Shown: in pieces, positions 43,481 through 52,177 of the stretch
How positions within the stretch are numbered: the stretch's first letter is position 1
Layout of the letters: every line of letters begins with the position of its first letter
Source: an uncultured Flavobacteriales bacterium
Lineage (GTDB): Bacteria; Bacteroidota; Bacteroidia; Flavobacteriales_G; Salibacteraceae
Direction of reading: 5' to 3'
Assembly (NCBI GenBank): GCA_937899835.1
Contig: CALCCE010000041.1
Coordinates: 1-60,547, forward strand
DNA: 60,547 nucleotides
Notes under the pieces: model-generated
What the model saw: the letters and a program-made list of their open reading frames with translations, nothing else
What the model was told of the DNA's origin: nothing
The model's database searches: none
Translations under genes and position numbers: made by a program

Positions 43481-46406
43481 TTTGTAGGGCGTTTAGGGGC
43501 AAGCTGATGAAGCAAAAGGTTCCTTTCTCAGGTTCACTCTTCAGAAGAAAGTTGGCCTTGGGACCAAAATGCTGACAACGATCCCTGACCAATGAAATCC
43601 CAATGGAATCGGCTTCGATGGATTGAGTTTTAGTAGTATCAAACCCCAAGCCATTGTCCGCAACTTGGATATGGAGCAGGTCATCCTCTATGGTGTAGGA
43701 AACTTTAATTTCAGGATGGACGTGATCTTCGTCAAATGCATACTTGATAGAATTCTCCAAAAGCGGCTGAATCAACAGCGAAGGAACCAACAATTCCTCT
43801 GGTACATTTGTCGTTGTTAAACTAAACAAGATATTCTCTGGCATCCGGTAGTTTTCGAAATCCAAATACGCTTTGTAGTAATCCACTTCGTCTTTGAGCG
43901 GAACCAACTCTTTTTTTGAATAGCGCAATGACCGCCGAATCAACTGCGAGAGCTTTGATAGGTAGCGGCTGGATGCTTCAAAATCACCAAGCATGACAAA
44001 ACTCTGGACGGAGTTGAGGCTATTGAAAACAAAGTGGGGATTGATTTGGGAGCGTATGGACAACAACTCTGCAGATCTGGCTCTTAGGCTGCTCTGGGCT
44101 TTCTCCAACAATATGCGCTTGCGCAGGTTGTGCTGGTGCAGGTAAAACCAAAAAATCCCTCCTACAATTGAAAAGATAGCTCCTATGGTCAATAATCGAA
44201 ACCAGGTGCTTCGATAGTAAGGAGGCGCAATATCAAGCGAAAGCTCTAAAGGGATACCAACCGGAAGGTTGAATTCATCGGCTTTGAAAAGCAAAAGACG
44301 GTATTGCCCTTCGTGCAAGGAACGAAGCACTAATTTGCCCCTCTCTAAAATTTCGGAACTTTCTTTGCCCTCTGCATCCACCATGCTATACCAAAAGTTG
44401 GTGTTGCCAAAAGCAGCTGACTGAGTTGAGAAAAAGCGTACCTCAACGGGTTGTTCTTCAAACGAAAGGGAAATATGAGTAGTGTTTTGCAGGATTGAAT
44501 CACCAATAGAAAGATCAAGCAGTTGAACTTTGGGATTTCTCTGGAGGAATACCTGGTGCTTCTTCAAACGAAGAATGTCTTTCCCAATATCTAAAAACAC
44601 CTCCTCTCCTCTTATCTGAAAATCTTTGATTTCTGCTGGGTGAATGTTCAGGTTTTTACCAAAACCCATCAAGCCAGTCAAATCGTTCCAGCCCTTCTGA
44701 TGAAAACAAAACAACCCTCTGTCGGTAAGGACCCAAATCACTTCTCCATCTACCTTAATTTTTTTGATGCCCGAGTTCTTCGGAAGATGATGCACGCGCT
44801 CTACCCTTCCGTTCGAAGGATCTAACAGATGTAGTCCTTGATTTTCAGTACCAATCAACAAATAACCTTCCTGGGTAAAATCCATGGCACTAATGCTCAC
44901 CTTATCCTGAAACAGGTTGATGCTAACTGCAGGAGCACCTTGATTGACTTTCTGGAAAAGCCCCTGTTTCGTACCAAACCAATACCCATATTCAGGATGG
45001 AAACGCGCAACATAGCACCTTGAATGGTAGATTTGTTGAAACGAACGTTGTACAAGGTCTATCTCACCTACGCCCCACGAAGCTGCAACAAGTATAGTAT
45101 TCTTAGAGGTCCAGATTGTACGCTTTATCGTCCCCATCTTCATCCGCTTCAACTCTTTGCCATTTTCATACCAAATGGCCGAATCCTTGTCAAGGATCAG
45201 CCTTGTTTGGTCCCAGGAATAAATGCCTAAAACAGGATCAAACCTGGACTGAAACCACTTTTCAGGTACGGTCGTAAGGTCTTCAGAGACAGCGTACAAA
45301 CTGGTTTTATCTCTTCGCCTACCTTGAATGTAAAATGGCGCACTGGGATTGGTAGAAATCAGGCGAAGGGTTTCCTCACTTGCTGTAGCGGATGAATTTC
45401 GCACGGAATACGCTCTTATCGGAGGAAGCAGGAAGATGCCATCTCCCATGCTACCCACCCACGTTTCGTTATCATTAGTATTGGTTTCTATCACACTGAC
45501 GGTTGACTGCACAGGAGGAGCAACCAACTTTTCCTTTGTCGATAGATACAGGGTTGTACGGTCGTGGTTGTCCACTATTAGTGTGTGTGCATCTCCCCGT
45601 ACATTTTCCAGCTTTTCGAATCCAGGAACAGGCACAAGTGTGGTGGAACTATCTGGCGTTATCTGGAAGAGTCCTCCCTCCTTCGGGTAAGTATAAATCG
45701 TTTTTCTTTTTTCCAGACAAAATGCAAAGTGTCCCTGCAAATTCATCTTCAATGGCTTCAGACTATCGTTGTGTAGTATGTTCTTTACCGCTCCATACTC
45801 CTCCTTTTCGGCTATACCTAAGATTAAATAATGGTCCCCTTCCCAAGTATAAATAGCAATTACCCTTCGGAAATCATTCGTGAAGTTTTTAACATAGAGG
45901 GCAGTAGCATCTGTAAGGTTGTAGAACCAGCAATCCGTCGATGATTTAGTAGACAAGTCACGAAAAGAAGCCCAAATACTTTCGCCATAGTAGTCGAACA
46001 TTGAAGTTTCGTATTCCCAATATTCAGGGACATCCAAATCAGGTGGTCCAATGATCTGCCTGTTTTCTACATCAAACCGTAGGGGTAAATCTGAAAACCC
46101 GATGAACCACATTTGATCCTTCCGGTCTGTAACCATCGCCAGAATTTCTTTAGAGCGATTGTGCAAAGGCATTTCAAAGGGAATAAAGTTTTGTCCATCA
46201 TACAGTACAATTCCATCAGCAGTACTCACCAACAGCAACCCGGAAGGGTCTGTATACAGCCCGTAGACGAGGTTGTTGAGCAGTCCGTCTTCCACCTTAA
46301 ACTGATGCCAATGAACCGTTTGACAATAGCAATTACTGCCAAAAGCTGCAAACCATAAGACACGCATAAAAAGTCGCCTTAGCTCTCTCACTGGGGTAAA
46401 TTTCAT
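43461..46406 (-). CDS. Two-component beta-propeller sensor kinase 2
   Basis: 981 residues. A signal anchor at ~12-30 is followed by a long periplasmic region with weaker Reg_prop blades than kinase 1 (~35-640; VYGLYTDPSGLLLVSTADGIV, YWFGTKQGLF and YLLIGTENQGLHLLD are clear). A Y_Y_Y-type domain follows (~650-725), then a transmembrane helix (~732-754), the LytS-type box SQINPHFVFNSLNSVQ (His ~790) and an HATPase with LLENSIKYAFDE and DNGLGFD. It is a paralogue of kinase 1 with the same gene order and overlap. A different ligand is likely because the propeller part has diverged most. Confidence 0.93.
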   Translation of the reverse strand: MKFTPVRELRRLFMRVLWFAAFGSNCYCQTVHWHQFKVEDGLLNNLVYGLYTDPSGLLLVSTADGIVLYDGQNFIPFEMPLHNRSKEILAMVTDRKDQMWFIGFSDLPLRFDVENRQIIGPPDLDVPEYWEYETSMFDYYGESIWASFRDLSTKSSTDCWFYNLTDATALYVKNFTNDFRRVIAIYTWEGDHYLILGIAEKEEYGAVKNILHNDSLKPLKMNLQGHFAFCLEKRKTIYTYPKEGGLFQITPDSSTTLVPVPGFEKLENVRGDAHTLIVDNHDRTTLYLSTKEKLVAPPVQSTVSVIETNTNDNETWVGSMGDGIFLLPPIRAYSVRNSSATASEETLRLISTNPSAPFYIQGRRRDKTSLYAVSEDLTTVPEKWFQSRFDPVLGIYSWDQTRLILDKDSAIWYENGKELKRMKMGTIKRTIWTSKNTILVAASWGVGEIDLVQRSFQQIYHSRCYVARFHPEYGYWFGTKQGLFQKVNQGAPAVSINLFQDKVSISAMDFTQEGYLLIGTENQGLHLLDPSNGRVERVHHLPKNSGIKKIKVDGEVIWVLTDRGLFCFHQKGWNDLTGLMGFGKNLNIHPAEIKDFQIRGEEVFLDIGKDILRLKKHQVFLQRNPKVQLLDLSIGDSILQNTTHISLSFEEQPVEVRFFSTQSAAFGNTNFWYSMVDAEGKESSEILERGKLVLRSLHEGQYRLLLFKADEFNLPVGIPLELSLDIAPPYYRSTWFRLLTIGAIFSIVGGIFWFYLHQHNLRKRILLEKAQSSLRARSAELLSIRSQINPHFVFNSLNSVQSFVMLGDFEASSRYLSKLSQLIRRSLRYSKKELVPLKDEVDYYKAYLDFENYRMPENILFSLTTTNVPEELLVPSLLIQPLLENSIKYAFDEDHVHPEIKVSYTIEDDLLHIQVADNGLGFDTTKTQSIEADSIGISLVRDRCQHFGPKANFLLKSEPEKGTFCFISLPLNALQNDHYYR

Positions 46407-46457
46407 GAAATGTGAAGGGAATCTAACGAAAAATATCAGAGTTGAGCGACCGTTTTG

Positions 46458-46832
46458 CTAAATAATCCAAGCGGGATATGTTGAACCGAAATCAAGGATT
46501 TTCTCAAGCTCATTTTTACAAAAAATATGCCTCAAAAAAGAAAACCGTTTCGCACAGCAAATTTCGGATGTAGCCTTCAAAACAAAGTGCCTACCAGATC
46601 TCCACTCATAGCTTTGAAATTCTCTGGAAGACCTCATAATAACTAAGTAGTCATCTCTGTAAAAGCAAACTGAAATTGTTCTTTTTATCTTTTCGTGTCT
46701 TTCCTTTACCTCATTTACACGATTTTGATCAATGTTGACAGCCCCCTTCCGTCTGAAAAAAGTAAGTACATGATGATTTTCGTCACAAACGTGTTCGCCC
46801 ATACTATGTGACTTTATTAGCCAAATTATCAT
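46458..46832 (-). CDS. Unrecognised small ORF in AT-rich island
   Basis: 124 residues, or 114 from an internal ATG (MGEHVCDENHHVL). Charged, with six Cys and a helical middle (QNRVNEVKERHEKIKRT). No family recognised. Its start overlaps the end of the next upstream ORF by 29 bases. The coding appearance is fair, but without homologues I cannot say whether it is a gene or a decayed one. Confidence 0.33.
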   Translation of the reverse strand: MIIWLIKSHSMGEHVCDENHHVLTFFRRKGAVNIDQNRVNEVKERHEKIKRTISVCFYRDDYLVIMRSSREFQSYEWRSGRHFVLKATSEICCAKRFSFLRHIFCKNELEKILDFGSTYPAWII

Positions 46833-47079
46833 CAGTAGGAAAAGTAATATTTTGATTACCGATGTTGATCGGCATTCCTGTTTCCTGGCAGCAGTTTGGG
46901 TTAAGTTTGATGCTCAAAACCAACACTTTTTCCATGTAGAAGATTGTATCACTCTCTGCTTCCTGACATTCTATCATTGATTGCCAATCAAAGTAGTTTG
47001 CAAAAACTCCAAAAGAGTTTGTGCTATCTGCACAAACACCTGCTCCACACAATTTATCATAGACAATAGAAAGCAACAA
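46804..47079 (-). CDS. Unrecognised small ORF, possibly 5'-degraded
   Basis: 91 residues opening at a TTG directly after an in-frame TGA, with no ATG until residue 35, which suggests a decayed or missing N-terminus. The sequence (NSFGVFANYFDWQSMIE; NPNCCQETGMPINIGN) looks protein-like. It overlaps the downstream ORF. No family recognised. Confidence 0.3.
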   Translation of the reverse strand: MLLSIVYDKLCGAGVCADSTNSFGVFANYFDWQSMIECQEAESDTIFYMEKVLVLSIKLNPNCCQETGMPINIGNQNITFPTDDNLANKVT

Positions 47080-47217
47080 TCAAACCCACCTATATACCCT
47101 GTCGGCACTAATAAACACCAAAAGATTTTCGAAGAACTTGTCGATTCATCCACTTTCGCTCCATTGAAAACCTAAAAAGCCCATCACCGGATTATCTACA
47201 GCTATCGGATTAACGGT

Positions 47218-47409
47218 TTAAAACGCATCCGTTAAAATTTCAAAGCCTGAATTCATTGTCCCCATATTATAGGTTAGCACAGGCTCAACATCCCTTGTTT
47301 GATCGCTTTTTGCCAATGCTACCTCAGCCATAGGGCGCCCCCTTTTGTGGTCAACAATCCAGCATTGAATGGCCTCAACTCGATTTCCTTTATCATAGGT
47401 CACATCCAT
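47218..47409 (-). CDS. Unrecognised 63-residue ORF
   Basis: MDVTYDKGNRVEAIQCWIVD is followed by a basic-acidic mix to residue 63. Length and composition fit a small gene or a fragment of a larger one. Nothing in the neighbourhood gives a role. Confidence 0.28.
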   Translation of the reverse strand: MDVTYDKGNRVEAIQCWIVDHKRGRPMAEVALAKSDQTRDVEPVLTYNMGTMNSGFEILTDAF

Positions 47410-47543
47410 TTTATCGATTCCTACTCAAAATTGGGAACTGCAAAACTTCTTTATCAAGATTAAGCCCTGCGGGTTCGTGCCGAAACCTTGGCGGGCTTCT
47501 CGACTTCGCTCGAAGACCGGTGAGGTACCAACCGAAAGGGAAC

Positions 47544-47746
47544 ATGAATCAAAAAATTGATGTTCCTATGAATTATTCGAATGATTCGGGTTTTGACCAC
47601 TTGATGGATTTGGTGACCAAGCAGGACCTTTGGGGTGCTTTAAAAAAATCAATCGCTTGAACGATTTAATGAATCAATATTTAGAGGTGAGGAAACAACA
47701 AATGGAGTTATTCTTGCTGCACATTGAATTGTTGCAGGAGCTTTAA
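47544..47746 (+). pseudogene. Frame-split small gene with an A7 slippery run
   Basis: Frame 0 encodes 38 residues (MNQKIDVPMNYSNDSG start; TGA at 47658-47660). A -1 shift at the run TTTAAAAAAATC (47640-47651) joins it to KKINRLNDLMNQYLEVRKQQ and on to a TAA at 47744-47746, giving a ~67-residue product with a coiled-coil second half. A heptamer A AAA AAA is a known -1 slippage sequence, so this may be programmed frameshifting, or the gene may be decayed or misread. The first part recalls the N-terminus of some mutator-type transposases, but weakly. A terminator-like hairpin follows. Confidence 0.4.
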
Positions 47747-47760
47747 GCTCAACGATAATC

Positions 47761-47791
47761 GGACTGCTCTTCAGAGAGTGGTCCGTTTATT
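47761..47791 (+). terminator. Terminator-like hairpin after the frame-split gene
   Basis: GGACTGCTCT (47761-47770), loop TCAG, AGAGTGGTCC (47775-47784) pair with two G-T wobbles and are followed by GTTTATTTA. Confidence 0.55.
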
Positions 47792-48016
47792 TACTACAAT
47801 GTTTTTCATTTCTCATCCCATTTCGACTCAAAATGCTCTGTTTACAGGTCATTGCGTCCTAAAACATTAAACCGCAAAGCTAACTTTCTCAGCTAAGAAA
47901 AAACTAAAATCAATCCCTCGTTCAAAAAATTGTTAATAAACAGACAAATCAATCCAAATCACTAAACAGTAATTAAATTATATTAGTTCATTCGATTTTT
48001 AAACGGAACGATCAAT

Positions 48017-49105
48017 ATGCGCAAACACCTTAAAGGCTTAGATACATTACGAGCTATTGGTGCCATTATCGTTGTTGTTGGACACATTGAATTGATAAAA
48101 ATGTTTAATGGGTTGGACAACCTTGTAGAGGTTAATTTTCCTATTTTTCCCAGCGGTCACATTTCAGTTGTTTTATTTTTTGTCTTAAGCGGATTTCTAA
48201 TCACCCTTTTATTAGTCAGAGAAACACAAGCAACAAACACAGTATCATATCGAAAATTTTACTTAAGAAAAATACTGCGCATTTATCCCGTATATTATTT
48301 AACCCTTCTCGCCTCCTCGGTTCTGATTGAAACAAATTCATCATTTATTTCAAATATTTTATGTTTAACTATCTTTCCAAATGTGGCGCATGCCATTGAT
48401 GAAAGATGGGTAACGAGTCCACAAATTTGGTCCATCGGTGTTGAAGTACAGTTCTATATCTTTTGGCCGGTTCTTTTCGCTACCATATTCTTATCCAAAT
48501 GGAAAAAATACTTTCCAATATTATTGCTCCTTTTCACTGTTATTTATCCGCTTTCTCCGATAATACTTGGGTACATCAACGCGCACTATGTCACCATTCC
48601 GTACATGTGGGCCATTGAAAAATTCTTCTATGGGTCCAAGTATCACTGTATTGCTATTGGGGCGCTAATTGGATTGGCCTATTCAAGTGAAAAAAATTGG
48701 ATCCAAATTTTGAATAATAACAAAATTTTCATCCCCTTGAGTATCATTTCACTTGTATTATGGATATTAAAATTTGATATAGGCTTTTTCACAGATGAAG
48801 TCTTCTCCATCTTATTTGCTCTAATTATTTTAGGTGCTATCGGTAGTAAAACGGTGAACATTGACCATAGCATCACTAAATTTCTTGGTAAAATATCCTA
48901 TGGTATCTATATGTACCATTGGTTCATAATAGTCTTAGCTATAAAGTTACTACCGCAATCAGATAACTTATTTTATTACAATCTACTACTCTATGTTGTC
49001 GTTCTTTTTCTAACCATCTTTTCTGCCTGGTTATCCTATGCATACTATGAAAAATGGTTTCTTAGGCTCAAGGAAAAGTACAAACCTACACGCCTTAAAG
49101 CTTAG
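48017..49105 (+). CDS. Membrane acyltransferase (acyltransferase family 3)
   Basis: 362 residues, about ten transmembrane helices. The family start KGLDTLRAIGAIIVVVGH places the catalytic His at residue 23; HISVVLFFVLSGFLITLLL and the later FRK-like FYLRKILRIYPVYY are typical. These enzymes O-acetylate (or acylate) surface polysaccharides, peptidoglycan or small molecules using acyl-CoA. The gene is clearly AT-richer than its neighbours, with many AAA, ATT and TTA codons, and lies alone in a region of unrecognised ORFs. That composition suggests horizontal acquisition. The donor and the acylated target are unknown. Confidence 0.88.
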   Translation: MRKHLKGLDTLRAIGAIIVVVGHIELIKMFNGLDNLVEVNFPIFPSGHISVVLFFVLSGFLITLLLVRETQATNTVSYRKFYLRKILRIYPVYYLTLLASSVLIETNSSFISNILCLTIFPNVAHAIDERWVTSPQIWSIGVEVQFYIFWPVLFATIFLSKWKKYFPILLLLFTVIYPLSPIILGYINAHYVTIPYMWAIEKFFYGSKYHCIAIGALIGLAYSSEKNWIQILNNNKIFIPLSIISLVLWILKFDIGFFTDEVFSILFALIILGAIGSKTVNIDHSITKFLGKISYGIYMYHWFIIVLAIKLLPQSDNLFYYNLLLYVVVLFLTIFSAWLSYAYYEKWFLRLKEKYKPTRLKA

Positions 49106-49753
49106 CTTAGCGGTAAATAACTCTAAACTTGCTTGTCAAAGACAAATTTTGTCCCAAAACGATAAGCGCACATGGCACTATCGAACATGAGCTACAGTTT
49201 CATGATGCACGAATATTGCATTTGAATATATATTTCAAACTCCCAACTAACGGCCCCGAATCACTTTCACTACTTTTCAATTCTTCGGCCAATCTAACCT
49301 TAATCGGTATCTAAAGTTCAGACTATACCCATGTAAACTTTCAGCAATTAGTAAAAGGATAGTCGATAAATAAAAATTGTTGCTTTATACCTATAGTTAG
49401 GTAGGTGTTTTATGAAGCGCTAAGGCCCATGAATTAATTTGAAGAAGGATTTTGCTACCGTATTTTGGGCTTATATCGCAATCCTACTATTCTTGTTCTA
49501 TCCCCTTCTCAGATGATTTGCGGTAAGATCATAGGACCAAGACAATATTCTATAGCACAATTGAAACCTCTTTTTCCTATTCATCCTACTTCCTAAATGA
49601 TTTTTCAACATCAATTAGCACAACTCTTGAATTGACATTCTACCGGATCAACAAGGGTCTGGTGGTAAATCATCAGGTAGGAAGCGTTGGCCTATTCGAA
49701 TCTTCCTAATTTGGACACTAATTCAATTTTGTATTACAATTAACTCACCGAAT
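49106..49753. other. AT-rich intergenic region
   Basis: 648 bases. The only frame above 60 codons (49129-49314) has no start context, no family and poor protein character. A short dyad (TTTGAA, TATATA, TTTCAAA near 49220) is visible. I find no RNA gene or terminator for the acyltransferase, and the promoter for the cupredoxin gene should lie in the last ~60 bases. Confidence 0.45.
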
Positions 49754-50401
49754 ATGAGACCTCTACTTTTACTTATCTTTATGGCAGCTTTGGCCATTCC
49801 TTCTCAGGCACAAACAAAACATACAATCAATTCTGGTAATTTCTATTACAACCCATCGAGTTTAACGATTACAGAGGGCGATACGGTAGAATGGGTGAAC
49901 GATGGTGGCTTTCACAACGTAAATGCTGATGTCAATACCCAAACCGGCTTGAACTTTAACAACCCGGAAAGTTTCATTTCCACTGCAACCAGTAATTCAG
50001 TCTTACTCACCCGGGTGTTTAACGTTCCAGGTACTTATCAATACGACTGTTCTGTGGGAGCTCACGCAGCCAATGGCATGGTAGGAACTTTGATCGTTGA
50101 TCCAGGTCCGGTTTCAGTATCTGAAATTTCCCAGCAAACGACCACCAGCTTCACCGCTTTTCAACAAGCTAACACCAATGCCATTCAGGTGCAATTTAAC
50201 ATGACCGAGGCAGCTCAAAATACGGCCATTCACATTTATGACCTCACTGGAAAACGTTTGGTGAATCAAAGCATCAATGCCAACAAAGGCGACAACCAAC
50301 ATACGGTCAATGCCAACACCGCTCTTACTTCAGGTATTTATCTGGTATCTTTACAGTTCGACGGTGTAACCTTGACCCAGAAAATTTTCATTGAGAAATA
50401 A
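49754..50401 (+). CDS. Plastocyanin-like cupredoxin with T9SS sorting domain
   Basis: 215 residues. Signal peptide ~1-20 (PSQAQ). Cupredoxin domain ~21-118 with the type 1 copper ligands H54 (GGFHNV), C99, H104 and M109 in the string CSVGAHAANGM. The last ~75 residues form a T9SS C-terminal domain (FNMTEAAQNTAIHIYDLTG; SGIYLVSLQFDG). The family carries one electron on a blue copper centre, and the sorting domain predicts delivery across the outer membrane. An electron carrier exposed at the cell surface is unusual; a copper-binding or oxidative-stress role is also possible. It is a single gene with a terminator behind. Confidence 0.87.
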   Translation: MRPLLLLIFMAALAIPSQAQTKHTINSGNFYYNPSSLTITEGDTVEWVNDGGFHNVNADVNTQTGLNFNNPESFISTATSNSVLLTRVFNVPGTYQYDCSVGAHAANGMVGTLIVDPGPVSVSEISQQTTTSFTAFQQANTNAIQVQFNMTEAAQNTAIHIYDLTGKRLVNQSINANKGDNQHTVNANTALTSGIYLVSLQFDGVTLTQKIFIEK

Positions 50402-50441
50402 AGGTAGGCGAAAAGCCCCACGTTCATTTCTGATACTATTC

Positions 50442-50479
50442 AACAAAGAAGGCTGCCTCTCCGGGCAGCCTTCTTTGTT
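50442..50479. terminator. Bidirectional terminator with a 16-bp perfect stem
   Basis: AACAAAGAAGGCTGCC (50442-50457) pairs with GGCAGCCTTCTTTGTT (50464-50479) over a 6-base loop. It separates the cupredoxin gene from the convergent beta-helix gene. Confidence 0.88.
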
Positions 50480-50589
50480 TCCAAGGGTAGACCAATCGCT
50501 TCAACGATTGCAATGCCTTAGCGATTGTTGGTCCTTCTACAGCATCACCTCCAATGTTCCTTGAGTTCTTACCCTTTAAGCATGCCCTT

Positions 50590-51795
50590 TTAGAAAGAGA
50601 TATTCCGGTTGATGTGGTTGTTTTTGATGATGGAGTTCTTCAAAAAGTTACGCGCTGTTGTTCTTTCGGTAGCATTCCATGAATGAAACGGGTTGTAAAA
50701 ATTGCCTTGAACAATGGTGGCTCCGTTGAAACTCATGGTAGCATCAGCTTTGATTTTTACAAGACCGTCGGCCGCAAGGCGAATGATGTTTTCTTGCACA
50801 TCGATGCCTTGAGCAATGCGTCCTCGATTGATAAATAAGACATTGCTACCGTCCACAACATTCTTCTTGAGCACTACCTTTTTAGCACTGTAATAGCCTG
50901 AGCTGCCTTTGTGCACATCAAAATGCCACTTCACCGAGTTTTTAACGTAATTGCCAATGGCGGTATAACTCTGATTATCGTTCCCATTGGTGGCAACTGC
51001 GTGACTGTTTTGGTTGAACATGTTGCGCTCGATGCGTGCGGTGGAGGAGGCACCCCTAAGCAATACGCCATAACCTAAACCCGAGTTGTTTTGTCCAAAG
51101 ATGGTGCTGTTGAAGATAAAATGCCCGGTACCATTCTCGAGCCGAACCGCGGCATGGGAGTAGTTGCTGATTCGGCAGCGCAGCACTTGACCGTTGTTAC
51201 CTTTGAACGCAATGGCCGAACGTTTTCCAACGTAAGCCCCAGGACCTTGAATGGTGACATTCTCAAATTTCACTCCCGAGCCATTTACGTTAAACAATGC
51301 ACTTAAACCCGATTTGTTCCGCCGGTCGCGAATCACTACTCCATTTTTACTCACCACCCGAACATTGCTGTTGGAAATGGTGTATTCGGCGTACACATCA
51401 ATGGTTCTGCGGATGTAGATGATCTGATTGGCGGTGGCTCTCCGTGTGGCATTTGCCAGATCGCTGGCATTCCAAACGTTCCATTGTCCCCAGCTACGCA
51501 AGGGAGTATTACCAGGATTGGCACTTGGCTTGGGAGGCAAGGTGGGTGTCCAGTTGCGGTGGCTGCCCCAGCGCCAACCCTGGGATGCATTGCGCCTGCC
51601 GGAGTTATCCTCCTCACTTTGGGTTTCTCCGATGATTTCTGGCTCCAGCTCAGCTTTTTCACAGGCTGGCAAAACGCCAATGGCCACAATGGCTACCAAA
51701 AGGGTTAACCATTTTAAATAGTTGGGTTTGCCGGTGAGAGCTACTGCTTCAATAGCGGGTAGATGGTTTCTTTTGATGGATGTACACTTTTTCAT
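50590..51795 (-). CDS. Right-handed parallel beta-helix lipoprotein (pectate-lyase-like fold)
   Basis: 401 residues. A long N-terminal region with a helix (~28-43) ends in the lipobox VLPAC (C45), so it is probably lipid-anchored. Residues ~120-380 show the Asn-rich ladder of a beta-helix (NSNVRVVSKNGVVI; VKFENVTIQGPG; IERNMFNQNSHAV; NVLFINRGRI). An aromatic-rich entry region (ASQGWRWGSHRNW) precedes it. Enzymes of this fold cleave or bind acidic polysaccharides, but I see no clear catalytic Lys/Arg set, so it may only bind. The fold is clear; the activity is not. Confidence 0.78.
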   Translation of the reverse strand: MKKCTSIKRNHLPAIEAVALTGKPNYLKWLTLLVAIVAIGVLPACEKAELEPEIIGETQSEEDNSGRRNASQGWRWGSHRNWTPTLPPKPSANPGNTPLRSWGQWNVWNASDLANATRRATANQIIYIRRTIDVYAEYTISNSNVRVVSKNGVVIRDRRNKSGLSALFNVNGSGVKFENVTIQGPGAYVGKRSAIAFKGNNGQVLRCRISNYSHAAVRLENGTGHFIFNSTIFGQNNSGLGYGVLLRGASSTARIERNMFNQNSHAVATNGNDNQSYTAIGNYVKNSVKWHFDVHKGSSGYYSAKKVVLKKNVVDGSNVLFINRGRIAQGIDVQENIIRLAADGLVKIKADATMSFNGATIVQGNFYNPFHSWNATERTTARNFLKNSIIKNNHINRNISF

Positions 51796-52177
51796 TTGTC
51801 AGAATTTGTTTTGTGGAGATTGATTTGGGTAAAGAAGGGTAAGCACTGAATTCTCCATGGGGGCCACCTGTTCGAGGAAATTCTCGCAGGTTTTCCAGGC
51901 GCTGGAGGAACCCGTGATTCGTTGATTTTAAAAGGGTTGGATCATTGCCCAACCACGGAGCCAAATGTGTTAGTATCAAAACCAATCTCCCACACCCGAA
52001 TCGGGGGGTTCTGAGGGTTTCACCCTTTTCGGGTGAAGGGTGGAAACCTGAAAAGCGGCCTTGTGTAGGATTCTAATTTGAGGGGTCAAATTGGAAATCA
52101 TCGGATCAAACAAGCCTCAAAGGCCCGAAATTCGATGCAATTAATGCTTACATTAGTAACCCACTCACCAGGAAAAC
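51796..52177. other. Divergent intergenic region with strong hairpin
   Basis: 382 bases between divergent genes. The main feature is a hairpin at 52016-52048, with stem GGTTTC-ACCCTT pairing AAGGGT-GGAAACC around loop TTCGGGTG and one bulged G, and no T-run behind it. No ORF is visible. The TPR regulator promoter should lie in the last 60 bases, where TACATTAG (near 52151) is a one-mismatch -7 box. Confidence 0.5.

Noticed and set aside
47461-47530. Possible insertion-sequence end (CTTCTCGACTTCGCTCGAAGACC hairpin region)
   Set aside because: A short dyad (TCGACTTCGCTCGA-like) is present, but I found no matching inverted copy or transposase, so an IS cannot be supported.
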